A stretch of 64,000 nt of DNA, from the NCBI GenBank assembly GCA_023407175.1, contig JAEYMU010000013.1, positions 38,384 to 102,383 of the forward strand. The letters run 5' to 3'. The notes under the pieces are model-generated. The model did no database searches. It was not told the DNA's origin and saw only the letters and a list, made by a program, of their open reading frames with translations. The first letter of the stretch is position 1; the number at the start of each line of letters is the position of its first letter. A program made the translations under genes and the position numbers. Shown here piece after piece: positions 51,475 to 60,035 of this stretch. This DNA comes from Bacillota bacterium. Its GTDB lineage: Bacteria > Bacillota_A > Clostridia > Lachnospirales > Lachnospiraceae.

Positions 51475-53007
51475 CTATATTATTTTACCTACAGCACCTG
51501 TTGCATAATTCATAATTGAATTCTCGGTCAATTCTTCCTTCGGCAGTTCACCGGCCAGCTTACCCTCGTACATCACATATACGCGGTCGCTCATACCGAT
51601 AACCTCCTGAAGATCAGAGGATATCATGATGATTGCCACATTTTGCTGCGCAAGTTTTTTCATTATGGAATAGATTTCATATTTCGCCCCGACATCGACT
51701 CCTCTGGTCGGCTCATCCAGAATTAATACCTCCGGTTTTGTGGCAATCCATTTTGCAAATACTACCTTTTGCTGATTTCCTCCGCTTAAGCTTTTTATCG
51801 GATTGTAGGAACTTGTGGTCTTAATTCTTAGCTTTTCTATCATCTCCGCTGCCAGTTCATCTTCCTTTTTTCTATTTAAAAGACGTCGCTTTGTGATCCG
51901 TTTTAAAGAGGCCAGACTTATATTAAACCTTATTGTCTGTTTTAATATGAGACCGTTTCCCTTTCGGTCCTCCGATACAAATCCTATCCCCCTTGTGATT
52001 GCCTGGTAAGGATTATGAAACCTGACTGTCTGGCTCTTAAATTTTACAGTGCCCGAACTTTTTTGTGAACAGGCTCCTGTAATGGCCGACATAAGCTCCG
52101 TACGGCCTGCTCCGAGAAGTCCTGCGATCCCTACGATTTCCCCAGCTCTGAAATCCATAGTTACATTACTTACAATATTTTTTCCGGAATAATTCGGATG
52201 GGCAACGCTGTAATTTTCGATCGACAGTATTATATCGCCGGCAACCGTCTCCTCCTTTGGATAGAAATCCTCCATTTCCCTGCCGATCATATAGGACACC
52301 AGCTCATGCTCATTCACATCCTTTGTGTCCTTTGTAATGACCAGCTTACCGTCCCGCATGACAGAAACCTTATCGGTTAAGGTAAATATCTCTTCCATTC
52401 TGTGTGATATATAGATTATGGTAATACCCTGTTCCTTTAATTTTCGAAGTACCTTGAATAAAAATTCAATCTCTCTGCCCGTCAGCGGTGCTGTGGGCTC
52501 ATCCAGTATCATAACCCTGCCGCCCAACAGGATTGCCTTTGATATCTCTACCAATTGCTGCTGTCCTACGCTTAGATGCTTTACCTTCATGCGTACATCT
52601 ATATCCAGGGCTAACTGCTTTAAAGCTTCCTCCGCCCGTTTATAAACAGTTTTCCAGTCGATGCCCCCCTTCTTGAAGGGAAGGTTGCCCAAAAACATAT
52701 TTTCCGCTACGCTTAGCTCCGGTATCAACGCCAGCTCCTGATGTACCATAACTACGCCGTGCTGGTTTGCCTCCTTGGGATTGCTAAGCCTTACTTCCTT
52801 GCCGAAGATAACCACTTCCCCCTCAACCGTGTGATGAGAATAGCTTCCGCACAGAATTTTCATCAGGGTGGATTTTCCTGCACCGTTTTCACCTACCAAG
52901 GCATGAATGTCACCCTGCTCTACATGAAAGGTGACATCATCCAAGGCCTTTATGCCGGAGAACTTTTTTGTTATGTTTTTTAATTCTATTGCCTTGGAGC
53001 ACTCCAT
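51475..53007 (-). CDS. sugar ABC transporter ATPase, RbsA/MglA-like (two domains)
   Basis: The 510-residue fused ATPase has a first half with Walker A GENGAGKST, signature LSVGQQQLVEI and Walker B VMILDEPTAPL. The second half has GLLGAGRTEL in place of Walker A, signature LSGGNQQKVVFAK and LILDEPTRGVDVGAK, the usual CUT2 asymmetry. It powers the RbsC-like permease. AAGGAG precedes the ATG. It is the catalytic counterpart of the degenerate paralogue encoded at 60036-61454. Confidence 0.94.
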   Translation of the reverse strand: MECSKAIELKNITKKFSGIKALDDVTFHVEQGDIHALVGENGAGKSTLMKILCGSYSHHTVEGEVVIFGKEVRLSNPKEANQHGVVMVHQELALIPELSVAENMFLGNLPFKKGGIDWKTVYKRAEEALKQLALDIDVRMKVKHLSVGQQQLVEISKAILLGGRVMILDEPTAPLTGREIEFLFKVLRKLKEQGITIIYISHRMEEIFTLTDKVSVMRDGKLVITKDTKDVNEHELVSYMIGREMEDFYPKEETVAGDIILSIENYSVAHPNYSGKNIVSNVTMDFRAGEIVGIAGLLGAGRTELMSAITGACSQKSSGTVKFKSQTVRFHNPYQAITRGIGFVSEDRKGNGLILKQTIRFNISLASLKRITKRRLLNRKKEDELAAEMIEKLRIKTTSSYNPIKSLSGGNQQKVVFAKWIATKPEVLILDEPTRGVDVGAKYEIYSIMKKLAQQNVAIIMISSDLQEVIGMSDRVYVMYEGKLAGELPKEELTENSIMNYATGAVGKII

Positions 53008-53072
53008 ATCTCCAACTCCTTCCTATGTCCAATATAGTACTGCCTGCACAGGGCAGCACTAGCTTACTAATT

Positions 53073-53141
53073 TTTCGTCCTGACACGGATTTATATCCGG
53101 TACGGCTTAGTACGCCGTACCGTTCCGCTGTCAGGACGAAA
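53073..53141 (-). other. large intercistronic hairpin after the binding-protein gene
   Basis: The outer 13-bp stem TTTCGTCCTGACA / TGTCAGGACGAAA encloses an inner GGTACGGC / GCCGTACC stem. No T-run follows on the minus strand, so stabilisation or partial termination is more likely than full termination. Confidence 0.65.
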
Positions 53142-53176
53142 GGCAAGGATACAATTAAATTTATTGATTGACTTGA

Positions 53177-54295
53177 TTAATAGGTTGAATCCGGATCATA
53201 TACAGAATCTACATTGTCCTTCGTGTAGCAGGTATTGGGTACATAGAAGGTGGAGGGTGTTGTAACACCGGTAGCCTGAAGAGCTGCCAGATATACTGCC
53301 CATTTACCCATCATTCTGGGGTCGTTGGCTACTGTGGAAACTACGCCCTTGTCACCTGATTTAATCCACTCCAGTACGGATTTTCTGGCATCAATTGAGG
53401 TAATCAGGATGTCACCGGACTTTCCTACGGAGTCTAAGGCTGCAACCACACCCTGGGTACCGCCGTCACATGCGGCAAAGATAATATCCAGATCCTGATT
53501 TGCCTGTAAGGCATCCAGAGTTTCATTCATGGCGGGCTCAGGCTGCCAGTTATAATAGCGGTAAGCCACGATTTCAAGATTGGATTTGCCGTATTTCTCA
53601 AGCATGTAATCATTATAGCCTGCAAGCTGTCCCCATCTTCTTAAGTCGGATTCCTCTTCCTGGGCTGCTGCGGATAATACTAGTGCTTTAACCTCGTCCT
53701 TCCAGCCATACTTCTCGTCATAAGCCTTTGCCAGCTGATAGCCTGACTGATAGCCGCTGTTCTCTACATCACAGGATACGAAGGTAAAGGGTGAACCCTC
53801 TGCATCCAGCGCACAGTTTACTACAGTAAGCGGAATACCGGCCTCGTGTACCTTTTCAACAGAAGGAAGCACGCCGGTGGAATGGAAGGGGTTGATAATG
53901 ATGGCATCCGGCTTTAGATTAACCAGAGTTTCAATATCGGCCATCTGCTTTGTCAGATCATTGCCGCCGTCATACACGGTAAGCTCAATTCCCAGATATT
54001 CTGCCTCTTCCTCGGCAAGTCTTACCAACTGCTCCCACCACTCGGAGCCGGCAATATTTCTTTGTGAAAAACCAATTTTCATGCCCTTGAACTGATCCTT
54101 ATCGCCGATCATCTCCTCCGGCAATAATGCCAGCTGCTCCGGGGTTGCGGAAAATACTTCTCCCGTACCGCTGTTTACCTTGGCAGTTGAATTTGAATTA
54201 CTGTTTGTTTCCTTGCTGCCACCCATCTGACAGCCCAGCAGCGTTGACGCTGCCAATACCACACATAACAATAGACTAATCACTCTTTTTTTCAT
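53177..54295 (-). CDS. sugar-binding lipoprotein, RbsB-like
   Basis: The 372-residue family-4-type periplasmic-binding protein has lipobox LLGC (Cys22), a Ser/Asn linker, and the fold with KIGFSQRNIAGSEWWEQL, LVNLKPDAIIINPF and ITSIDARKSVLEWI. It captures a sugar or polyol-like ligand for the RbsAC-type transporter. It lies 45 nt after the small radical-domain gene, with GGAGGG before the ATG. It could also deliver the signal to the regulatory genes transcribed divergently, since their kinase has almost no outer domain. Confidence 0.9.
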   Translation of the reverse strand: MKKRVISLLLCVVLAASTLLGCQMGGSKETNSNSNSTAKVNSGTGEVFSATPEQLALLPEEMIGDKDQFKGMKIGFSQRNIAGSEWWEQLVRLAEEEAEYLGIELTVYDGGNDLTKQMADIETLVNLKPDAIIINPFHSTGVLPSVEKVHEAGIPLTVVNCALDAEGSPFTFVSCDVENSGYQSGYQLAKAYDEKYGWKDEVKALVLSAAAQEEESDLRRWGQLAGYNDYMLEKYGKSNLEIVAYRYYNWQPEPAMNETLDALQANQDLDIIFAACDGGTQGVVAALDSVGKSGDILITSIDARKSVLEWIKSGDKGVVSTVANDPRMMGKWAVYLAALQATGVTTPSTFYVPNTCYTKDNVDSVYDPDSTY

Positions 54296-54340
54296 AACTT
54301 ACCCTCCATAATATTTTTAATTTCCCAGCTTATCACAGCT

Positions 54341-54592
54341 CTATAGCTTCTCTTCCGTACGCTCTATGATGTCCTTTTGCACATCCTTGGATAGCTGTGT
54401 AAAATATGCACTGTAGCCGGCTACTCTGACTAACAGGTTGGCATACTTCTCCGGATTCTTCTGAGCATCCAGCAGAGTTTTCCTGCTGACAACATTAAAT
54501 TGCATCTGCGAACCACCGGCTGCAAAATAACGGTCAATCAAGCTGACAAATCTTTGTAACCCGTCTGTTTTGTTAATAACTATCTCTGACAT
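54341..54592 (-). CDS. stand-alone glycyl-radical domain (small subunit of a split glycyl radical enzyme)
   Basis: The 83-residue protein consists only of the C-terminal radical domain of the pyruvate formate-lyase family: QRFVSLIDRYFAAGGSQMQF, NVVSRKTLLDAQKNPEKY, and the radical loop RVAGYSAYF with Gly59. It has its own AGGAG site and ATG 26 nt after the stop of the upstream gene, whose product ends exactly where this domain would normally begin. It resembles YfiD/GrcA spare parts in architecture. Here, however, the large partner has no radical domain of its own, so the small protein is presumably essential for catalysis. Confidence 0.92.
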   Translation of the reverse strand: MSEIVINKTDGLQRFVSLIDRYFAAGGSQMQFNVVSRKTLLDAQKNPEKYANLLVRVAGYSAYFTQLSKDVQKDIIERTEEKL

Positions 54593-54618
54593 AATAATTT
54601 CTCCTTTCTTTTTCTTGT

Positions 54619-56856
54619 TTAGCTTAAATCCGCAGGACTGAATTTCATATTGTACAGGGAACCACAGGACAGCAGAATATTATTTAGCTTTGCCACGGAG
54701 GCAATTGCTGCCGTAGGACCGTTCACATCCGTTCCTCGCATCGGTGATTGTCCGTCCGCAACTGCGGTATAGGCTTCCCTTCCATCGGGGGTTGCACCGC
54801 AAACCTTACCAAAGGGTGTATTACTGGATACGGTACTGGTGGAGCAATGCAGGGTGCCGCCGATGGGACCTCTGCCATAACGGGTATTCTTATAGCTAAC
54901 CAGCTCATTTGCCACAAAGGCCAGCATCTCTCTTGCCAGCTCATCCACCTCGTCAATGTCATTGCCGTACTTGGGTACACTCTGGCAGAGTGCCTTAATC
55001 TGAGGGCCGGTAGGCTTGGTGTCCATGTCCTGGAAGTTTGTTTCCAGCGCATGCTTCAATTGGGCGCCGGTGATTACTTTATCATCAAATACCAGCTTCT
55101 TGATGGCATAGAGGCTGTTCGCCACATTTGCCGTGCCGATGGTCTGCTGACCGGTTAAATCATACTTGGCTCCGCCCTGCTTAATCGGCTTGCCTCTGGG
55201 GATTGTGGTGGTCGGGCAGGCAAAGACCGCAGCCATTGGCTCCTCCAGAGTTTCTTCCCACACCTGGTCAATAGTGTTCTCCAGGATGGCTTCCATCTTG
55301 ACATAATAGGCAATCTGGCTAAGATAAGCTTCCTTCGCCTCCTCAAAGCTTTCAAAGGTGGATAAATCCTTATTGCCGGGATTCTGATGCAGACAGATGC
55401 TGGTTCTCGGGTCCGTGCCGTTATACAGGGACATCTCCAGAGATTTAGTACAATTCAGCCATGCTCCGCCAGTTCTTCCTCCGAGCAGACCTGCTGTTCC
55501 AGGCTCCACGCAGCCGATAATGCAGTAGTTATACGCGTCATTCAATTCATACCCCCGGTTCATCAGGGCCGGGATATAGGTTTCATCATTAAAGATGGAC
55601 GGTAGGCCGGTTCCAAGTCTTATTACTTCAGCTACCTTAATCTTGAATTCATAGGGTGTATTCTTATGGAAGCGTACCGTTAAGGAAGGCTGAGGTATTC
55701 TTGTGTTATAGGTTGCCTCCAGAGCGATATAGCTTAGCTCGTTCGTAGCATCACATTTCTTAACCGGGTCCTGTCCGCCGATCGTAAGATTCTGGAACAT
55801 CGGAACCCCACGGTAAAAGTCCGTGTCAACCCAGCTTCTTACCTTATTGCAGGCATAAATCTGGAGGAAGAAGTTCTCGGTCAATTCCAGTGCAAGCTCA
55901 TCCGTCAGGGTACCTGCCGCCTTCTCCTTCTTATAATAGGGATACATAAACTGGTCATAGCGTCCGAAGGATACACCTGCTCCGCTGTCTTCAATCTGGA
56001 TACAGATATGCACCAGAATGATGAACTGCAAGGCCTCGTAGAAGTTTCTTGCGGGATTTTTCGGCACCCATCTGCAGGTATCTGCAATCGTAAGCAACTC
56101 CTTCCTACGGACTTCATCCTTCTCCTTAGCCGCAAGCTCCTCGGCCAATTCGGCATATCTTTGGGCATACTTTATAATTGCATTGGCGCTGATGATTGCA
56201 GCATCATAAAAATCCTTTTTCTTAATTGTATCCGGTTCACTCCAGTCAAGTGCATCTCGCAGCCTTGTACAATCTTCAATCAGCTTCCCGACTCCATGGT
56301 TGATTAAATATTCATGATCGGGGGCAAAATGTCCGTCTCCGCCTTGGAAATAGGTTCCGATGTCTGCCGCCTTAAGATCATAATGGGTGGCAAGTGCTTC
56401 TTTGGGCAGCCTCGCACGTAAGGTGTCGGTATGGGTTCTTCCTTTCCACCAGTCGCACATATCCTTAATCAGTGGCTTGTCTTCCTCACGAAGGTTATAC
56501 CTGTCAGCCGGTCTCTCCCAGGGGTAATAAGGATTTCCCTTCAGAAGCTCCTCCTCCACCCATTCCACTTCAAATTCAGGAAAGAGGGGTGCCCATCTGG
56601 GATTGGAGGTCTGATTACCGGCAAATAAGCTTCCCGGCATAATATAGATACTCATATTTTCCAGCACATAATCGATTGCCTTTGCTCTGCGGACAATCGG
56701 CGGCAAATTCATATTATCTTTGTAAAATTCGGTGAGATAGTGGCCTCTTTCGGCACAGATACCGTATTCGAAGGATGTCACGTACTTGTAAAGACGATCA
56801 ATACGCTCGGTCCGAACCGGTTGTGTACCAATTTGAAACGAATCCATTTCTTTCAT
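54619..56856 (-). CDS. glycyl radical enzyme large subunit lacking the glycyl domain
   Basis: The 745-residue ten-stranded-barrel part of a PFL-like enzyme has thiyl Cys449 and Glu451 in IIGCVEPGTAGLLGG, a motif of the dehydratase/lyase branch (glycerol or diol dehydratase-like, not pyruvate formate-lyase). TPFGKVCGATPDGREAY and SPMRGTDVNGPTAA lie near the C-terminus. It ends in SLYNMKFSPADLS, the point just before the radical domain in single-chain members. Adding the 83-residue neighbour gives 828, a normal full length. ATG at 56856 follows AAGGAGG. Substrate unknown; the linked RbsABC-type importer suggests a sugar- or polyol-derived compound. Confidence 0.9.
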   Translation of the reverse strand: MKEMDSFQIGTQPVRTERIDRLYKYVTSFEYGICAERGHYLTEFYKDNMNLPPIVRRAKAIDYVLENMSIYIMPGSLFAGNQTSNPRWAPLFPEFEVEWVEEELLKGNPYYPWERPADRYNLREEDKPLIKDMCDWWKGRTHTDTLRARLPKEALATHYDLKAADIGTYFQGGDGHFAPDHEYLINHGVGKLIEDCTRLRDALDWSEPDTIKKKDFYDAAIISANAIIKYAQRYAELAEELAAKEKDEVRRKELLTIADTCRWVPKNPARNFYEALQFIILVHICIQIEDSGAGVSFGRYDQFMYPYYKKEKAAGTLTDELALELTENFFLQIYACNKVRSWVDTDFYRGVPMFQNLTIGGQDPVKKCDATNELSYIALEATYNTRIPQPSLTVRFHKNTPYEFKIKVAEVIRLGTGLPSIFNDETYIPALMNRGYELNDAYNYCIIGCVEPGTAGLLGGRTGGAWLNCTKSLEMSLYNGTDPRTSICLHQNPGNKDLSTFESFEEAKEAYLSQIAYYVKMEAILENTIDQVWEETLEEPMAAVFACPTTTIPRGKPIKQGGAKYDLTGQQTIGTANVANSLYAIKKLVFDDKVITGAQLKHALETNFQDMDTKPTGPQIKALCQSVPKYGNDIDEVDELAREMLAFVANELVSYKNTRYGRGPIGGTLHCSTSTVSSNTPFGKVCGATPDGREAYTAVADGQSPMRGTDVNGPTAAIASVAKLNNILLSCGSLYNMKFSPADLS

Positions 56857-57351
56857 AAATATAATCCTCCTTAAAAATCGATAATCCTTAACCAACCACG
56901 GCAAGAGGCCTCCAAATCCAATTCTCTCCTGGCGGCGTTGGTTAATTTGTATACTCATTCTAGCATTCCATGTCGAATAGTAGAACTCATGATCTTTATA
57001 TGACGGGGGATTATCTTTAGATGTTGTACAAAATTATAATTTGACAGAATATATGAATTACCTTTATATGCAAATGTCACAAAATACTATTGATTTCGCC
57101 TGAATATACGAATATAATTCTTTATATAGATTAGATTAACTCTTAACCCCCTCCAAATCCATAGTAAGTCTAATCCAATTATATCATTCGCTGCTTTCAT
57201 CCAACGGCATTCATTATTTGATAAGAATAAGTTCATCGGTGTAATCCGGTTTATTTATTGTGGGAACACTTATGCTGTCAGAGATTATGTCCGTGGTGTC
57301 CGCTATGAATGATAGTAACCCATGACTTTTCAGTTGCGAGGGAGATTAACT
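56857..57351. other. divergent regulatory region of the radical-enzyme locus
   Basis: This gap of about 495 nt separates the enzyme operon (minus) from the regulator operon (plus). TTGACA at about 57052 with an AT-rich -10 region is a candidate plus promoter with a leader of nearly 270 nt. An imperfect inverted repeat of GATTAGA-type arms lies at about 57128-57178. No ORF or known RNA recognised. Confidence 0.4.
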
Positions 57352-58965
57352 ATGTTAAAGGTTCTAATTGTAGATGATGAAATACGGGTTTGCAGACTGA
57401 TTCAGTATTTGTTTGATTGGAGTTCCCTGGGCCTTGAGGTCTTAGGCTATGTAAATGATGGTTTGTCAGCATTTAATATTATAAAAGAAAAAAATCCCGA
57501 TATTGTCATTACCGATATCCGTATGCCGGAGTTCGGCGGTCTGGAATTAATTAAGAACGCCAGAGAGATCGGCAGCAATGCCCACTTTATTATTATCAGC
57601 GGCTACAGCGATTTTTCCTATGCCCAGACTGCAATCAAATACGGTGTAGATGACTATCTTCTTAAGCCTATTAAGAAAAAAGACCTTGTCACTACTCTGG
57701 AAAAAATCATTGCCGACCTGCAGGAAAACCAGAAGAATCTGGACAAAGAGGAAAAAATGCGGGAGCAGCTCAGCCAGAGCGGACGCAAGGTAAAAAGTAA
57801 GCTGCTTTATGATTTACTGGATCATAATCTCGCCTATGAACCTGCTTTTGTTCATGACATAACAAATATTAACCAGACCTATTATTGCAATTTTACCGAG
57901 AATCCCTACCAGATGATCGGTATCCAGATCATGCTCTACAATAATCCCGGCCAACAGACCATTGGCTTTCTTAACTCCAAGATTCAGGATACCATTCTTG
58001 AGGGCTTATCCTCCTTTGATGAAATTGTATTTGCCAACCGTAACGACATTCTGTACTGCCTGGTTAACGGCAAGGCTTCCGCGTTTCAGTCTCTCAAGAA
58101 GGATCTGCAAAGACTGCGTACCACCCTTTTAAGCTTTCGTGACATGTTCGAGGGAATCTGTCCCATTATCGCATTAAGTGAGATTAAGCAAAATATCGCC
58201 TCCGTCCCGGATATGATGAAGCAGGTTCAGGATACCCTGCTTAATAAGCTATTTCTCAATTTTGAGAATATCCTGTTTTATACCGAACGGCCGGTTCTTC
58301 CCGGTATCAACCAGGTCATCGGAAGCAGCTTTCGCAAGGACTTCCTGCTTGCCATTGAAACACTTCAATATGATAAGGTTTCCTCTCTGTTAAAAAGTCT
58401 GCAAGAAACCTTAAAAAAGACTTCTTCCATCGACGGCCGTTATGTTCTTGAGCTCTATCAGGAGGTTATTTCCACCTTTCTGTACGGCGCACGGACCTAC
58501 GGCGTCAATGTAAATCTGGAGCAATTTGAAGAAAACCTGCTGGAGGATTTTTACAAAAATTACAGCATCGATAAAATCTTCACAGGCTTAATCAATAAAA
58601 TTACTAAGGTCCTAAGTGAATGGCAAACGGAAAAAGCCTATGAGCATTCCAAGCCCATCCGACTGGCTAAACAATATATCAAAAATAATTTCAGCGAGCC
58701 CTTGTCCCTGGAAATTATAGGGGAGCAGGTGGGCTTAAATCCGACCTACTTCTCCAGCGTGTTCAAAAAGGAAACCGGCTCCAGCTTTATCGACTACCTG
58801 ACAGAGGTTCGTATCCAGAATGTAAAGGAGCTTTTGGTCAGTACAAATAAGAGTATCAATGATATTGCAGAATTATCCGGCTTTAACGATCTGAAATATT
58901 TCAATAAAAAATTCAGAAAATATACCGGACTAAGCCCTACGGAATACCGCAAGCTTTATTCCTAA
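57352..58965 (+). CDS. YesN-type response regulator with AraC DNA-binding domain
   Basis: The 537-residue protein has a receiver domain (1-120) with Asp55 (IVITDIRMPEFGGLEL) and Lys in DDYLLKPIKK, and a long middle region of about 300 residues. The AraC-type double helix-turn-helix ends it (about 435-537, LSLEIIGEQVGLNPTYFSSV, INDIAELSGFNDLKYFNKKF, GLSPTEYRKLY). Such regulators control sugar uptake and catabolic genes. ATG at 57352 is preceded by GGGAG; the frame to 57322 lacks a site. It heads the operon with the kinase and pseudo-ATPase, divergent from the enzyme-transporter operon. Confidence 0.92.
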   Translation: MLKVLIVDDEIRVCRLIQYLFDWSSLGLEVLGYVNDGLSAFNIIKEKNPDIVITDIRMPEFGGLELIKNAREIGSNAHFIIISGYSDFSYAQTAIKYGVDDYLLKPIKKKDLVTTLEKIIADLQENQKNLDKEEKMREQLSQSGRKVKSKLLYDLLDHNLAYEPAFVHDITNINQTYYCNFTENPYQMIGIQIMLYNNPGQQTIGFLNSKIQDTILEGLSSFDEIVFANRNDILYCLVNGKASAFQSLKKDLQRLRTTLLSFRDMFEGICPIIALSEIKQNIASVPDMMKQVQDTLLNKLFLNFENILFYTERPVLPGINQVIGSSFRKDFLLAIETLQYDKVSSLLKSLQETLKKTSSIDGRYVLELYQEVISTFLYGARTYGVNVNLEQFEENLLEDFYKNYSIDKIFTGLINKITKVLSEWQTEKAYEHSKPIRLAKQYIKNNFSEPLSLEIIGEQVGLNPTYFSSVFKKETGSSFIDYLTEVRIQNVKELLVSTNKSINDIAELSGFNDLKYFNKKFRKYTGLSPTEYRKLYS

Positions 58966-59025
58966 TGTACAAGTTGATGTCTTTATTAATTGCACTGTAT
59001 CAATCCTTTGCAGATGGAGGTAGTT

Positions 59026-60018
59026 ATGAAAAAACCATCCCTATTCCAGACAGCCTTCGTAATTACGATAATTCTCATCCTCTTTAATATCTTCTGGGTG
59101 ATTAAGTATTATCAGATTCCGACCCGTCCCTGCCTTTTTATTGGAATAACGGTCAATCTATTCCTTGCCCTGTTATATTATTCCCTTGTAATCATACCCT
59201 ACCAGCATAACAAAAAGCTCTATCTTCTGTTTCTAAAGGGAAAAATATATGAGGAGCTGTTTGAAAATGACATTTCCCTGACAAAGCATGCCTCTCTGGT
59301 TATGCAAAAATTCCACCAGCTCCTCAACAAGCAGGATGCTATTAATTTGTCCAAGAAGCAGGCGGAATACCTGGCTCTGCAAAATCAGATTAATCCTCAT
59401 TTTCTTTATAATACCCTGGAGGCAATCAGGGGAGATGCCATCTATGCGGGGGTTATGAGCATTGCAGAAACCACGGAGGCTCTCTCCTCCTTCTTTCGTT
59501 ATACGATTACCGAGGTAAAGACCCTGGTTACTCTGGAGGATGAGCTTGAGAATGCGGGAAATTACTTTAGAATTCAGCAGTACCGTTTTGATGATAAGAT
59601 CAAAATGGTGATAAACTATCCGGAGAATGAGAACGAGGAGAATATAAGGCTGCTTCGCCTCCCCAAGCTAACCCTCCAGCCTATTATCGAAAACGCTGTC
59701 TTCCACGGTTTGGAGGGAAAGGCCGCCGGAGGCTGTATCACAATTCAAATCGAAACAACAAATAAAAACCTTCTCATTAAAATATCCGACAACGGTCTTG
59801 GAATCCCTGAGCAGCGGTTAAATCAGCTCAACGAATCCCTGGATATGGCTGCCATTCCGACCATGCACGAGGAGACCCGCTCCAAGGGCGGAATTGCGCT
59901 GCGCAATGTATCGCAGCGTATCAAGCTGCTCTTTGGTGAGGATTACGGGATCCATATCTACAGCATTCCCGGCTATGGAACCGATGTAGCTATTACGCTC
60001 CCGAAAATTGCGGAATAA
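59026..60018 (+). CDS. YesM/LytS-type sensor histidine kinase with almost no extracellular domain
   Basis: The 330-residue kinase has TM1 (about 9-28) and TM2 (about 37-58) separated by only about eight residues. The His-kinase domain has phosphoacceptor His125 in NQINPHFLYNTLEAI, and the ATPase domain has PIIENAVFHGLEG and ISDNGLGIP. YesM kinases normally carry a large outer sensor domain between the helices; here it is missing. Signal input must therefore come from a partner, plausibly the transporter or the RbsA-like protein encoded 17 nt downstream. ATG at 59026 follows GGAGGT. Confidence 0.9.
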   Translation: MKKPSLFQTAFVITIILILFNIFWVIKYYQIPTRPCLFIGITVNLFLALLYYSLVIIPYQHNKKLYLLFLKGKIYEELFENDISLTKHASLVMQKFHQLLNKQDAINLSKKQAEYLALQNQINPHFLYNTLEAIRGDAIYAGVMSIAETTEALSSFFRYTITEVKTLVTLEDELENAGNYFRIQQYRFDDKIKMVINYPENENEENIRLLRLPKLTLQPIIENAVFHGLEGKAAGGCITIQIETTNKNLLIKISDNGLGIPEQRLNQLNESLDMAAIPTMHEETRSKGGIALRNVSQRIKLLFGEDYGIHIYSIPGYGTDVAITLPKIAE

Positions 60019-60035
60019 TTACGGAAAGGCTTTTC

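Noticed and set aside
54593..54618. Sequencing error or nonsense mutation as the cause of the split glycyl radical enzyme
   Set aside because: The gap contains a proper AGGAG site with a correctly spaced ATG, and the small protein has a new N-terminus (SEIVINKTD). A single base change cannot produce this. It remains testable by comparison with relatives.
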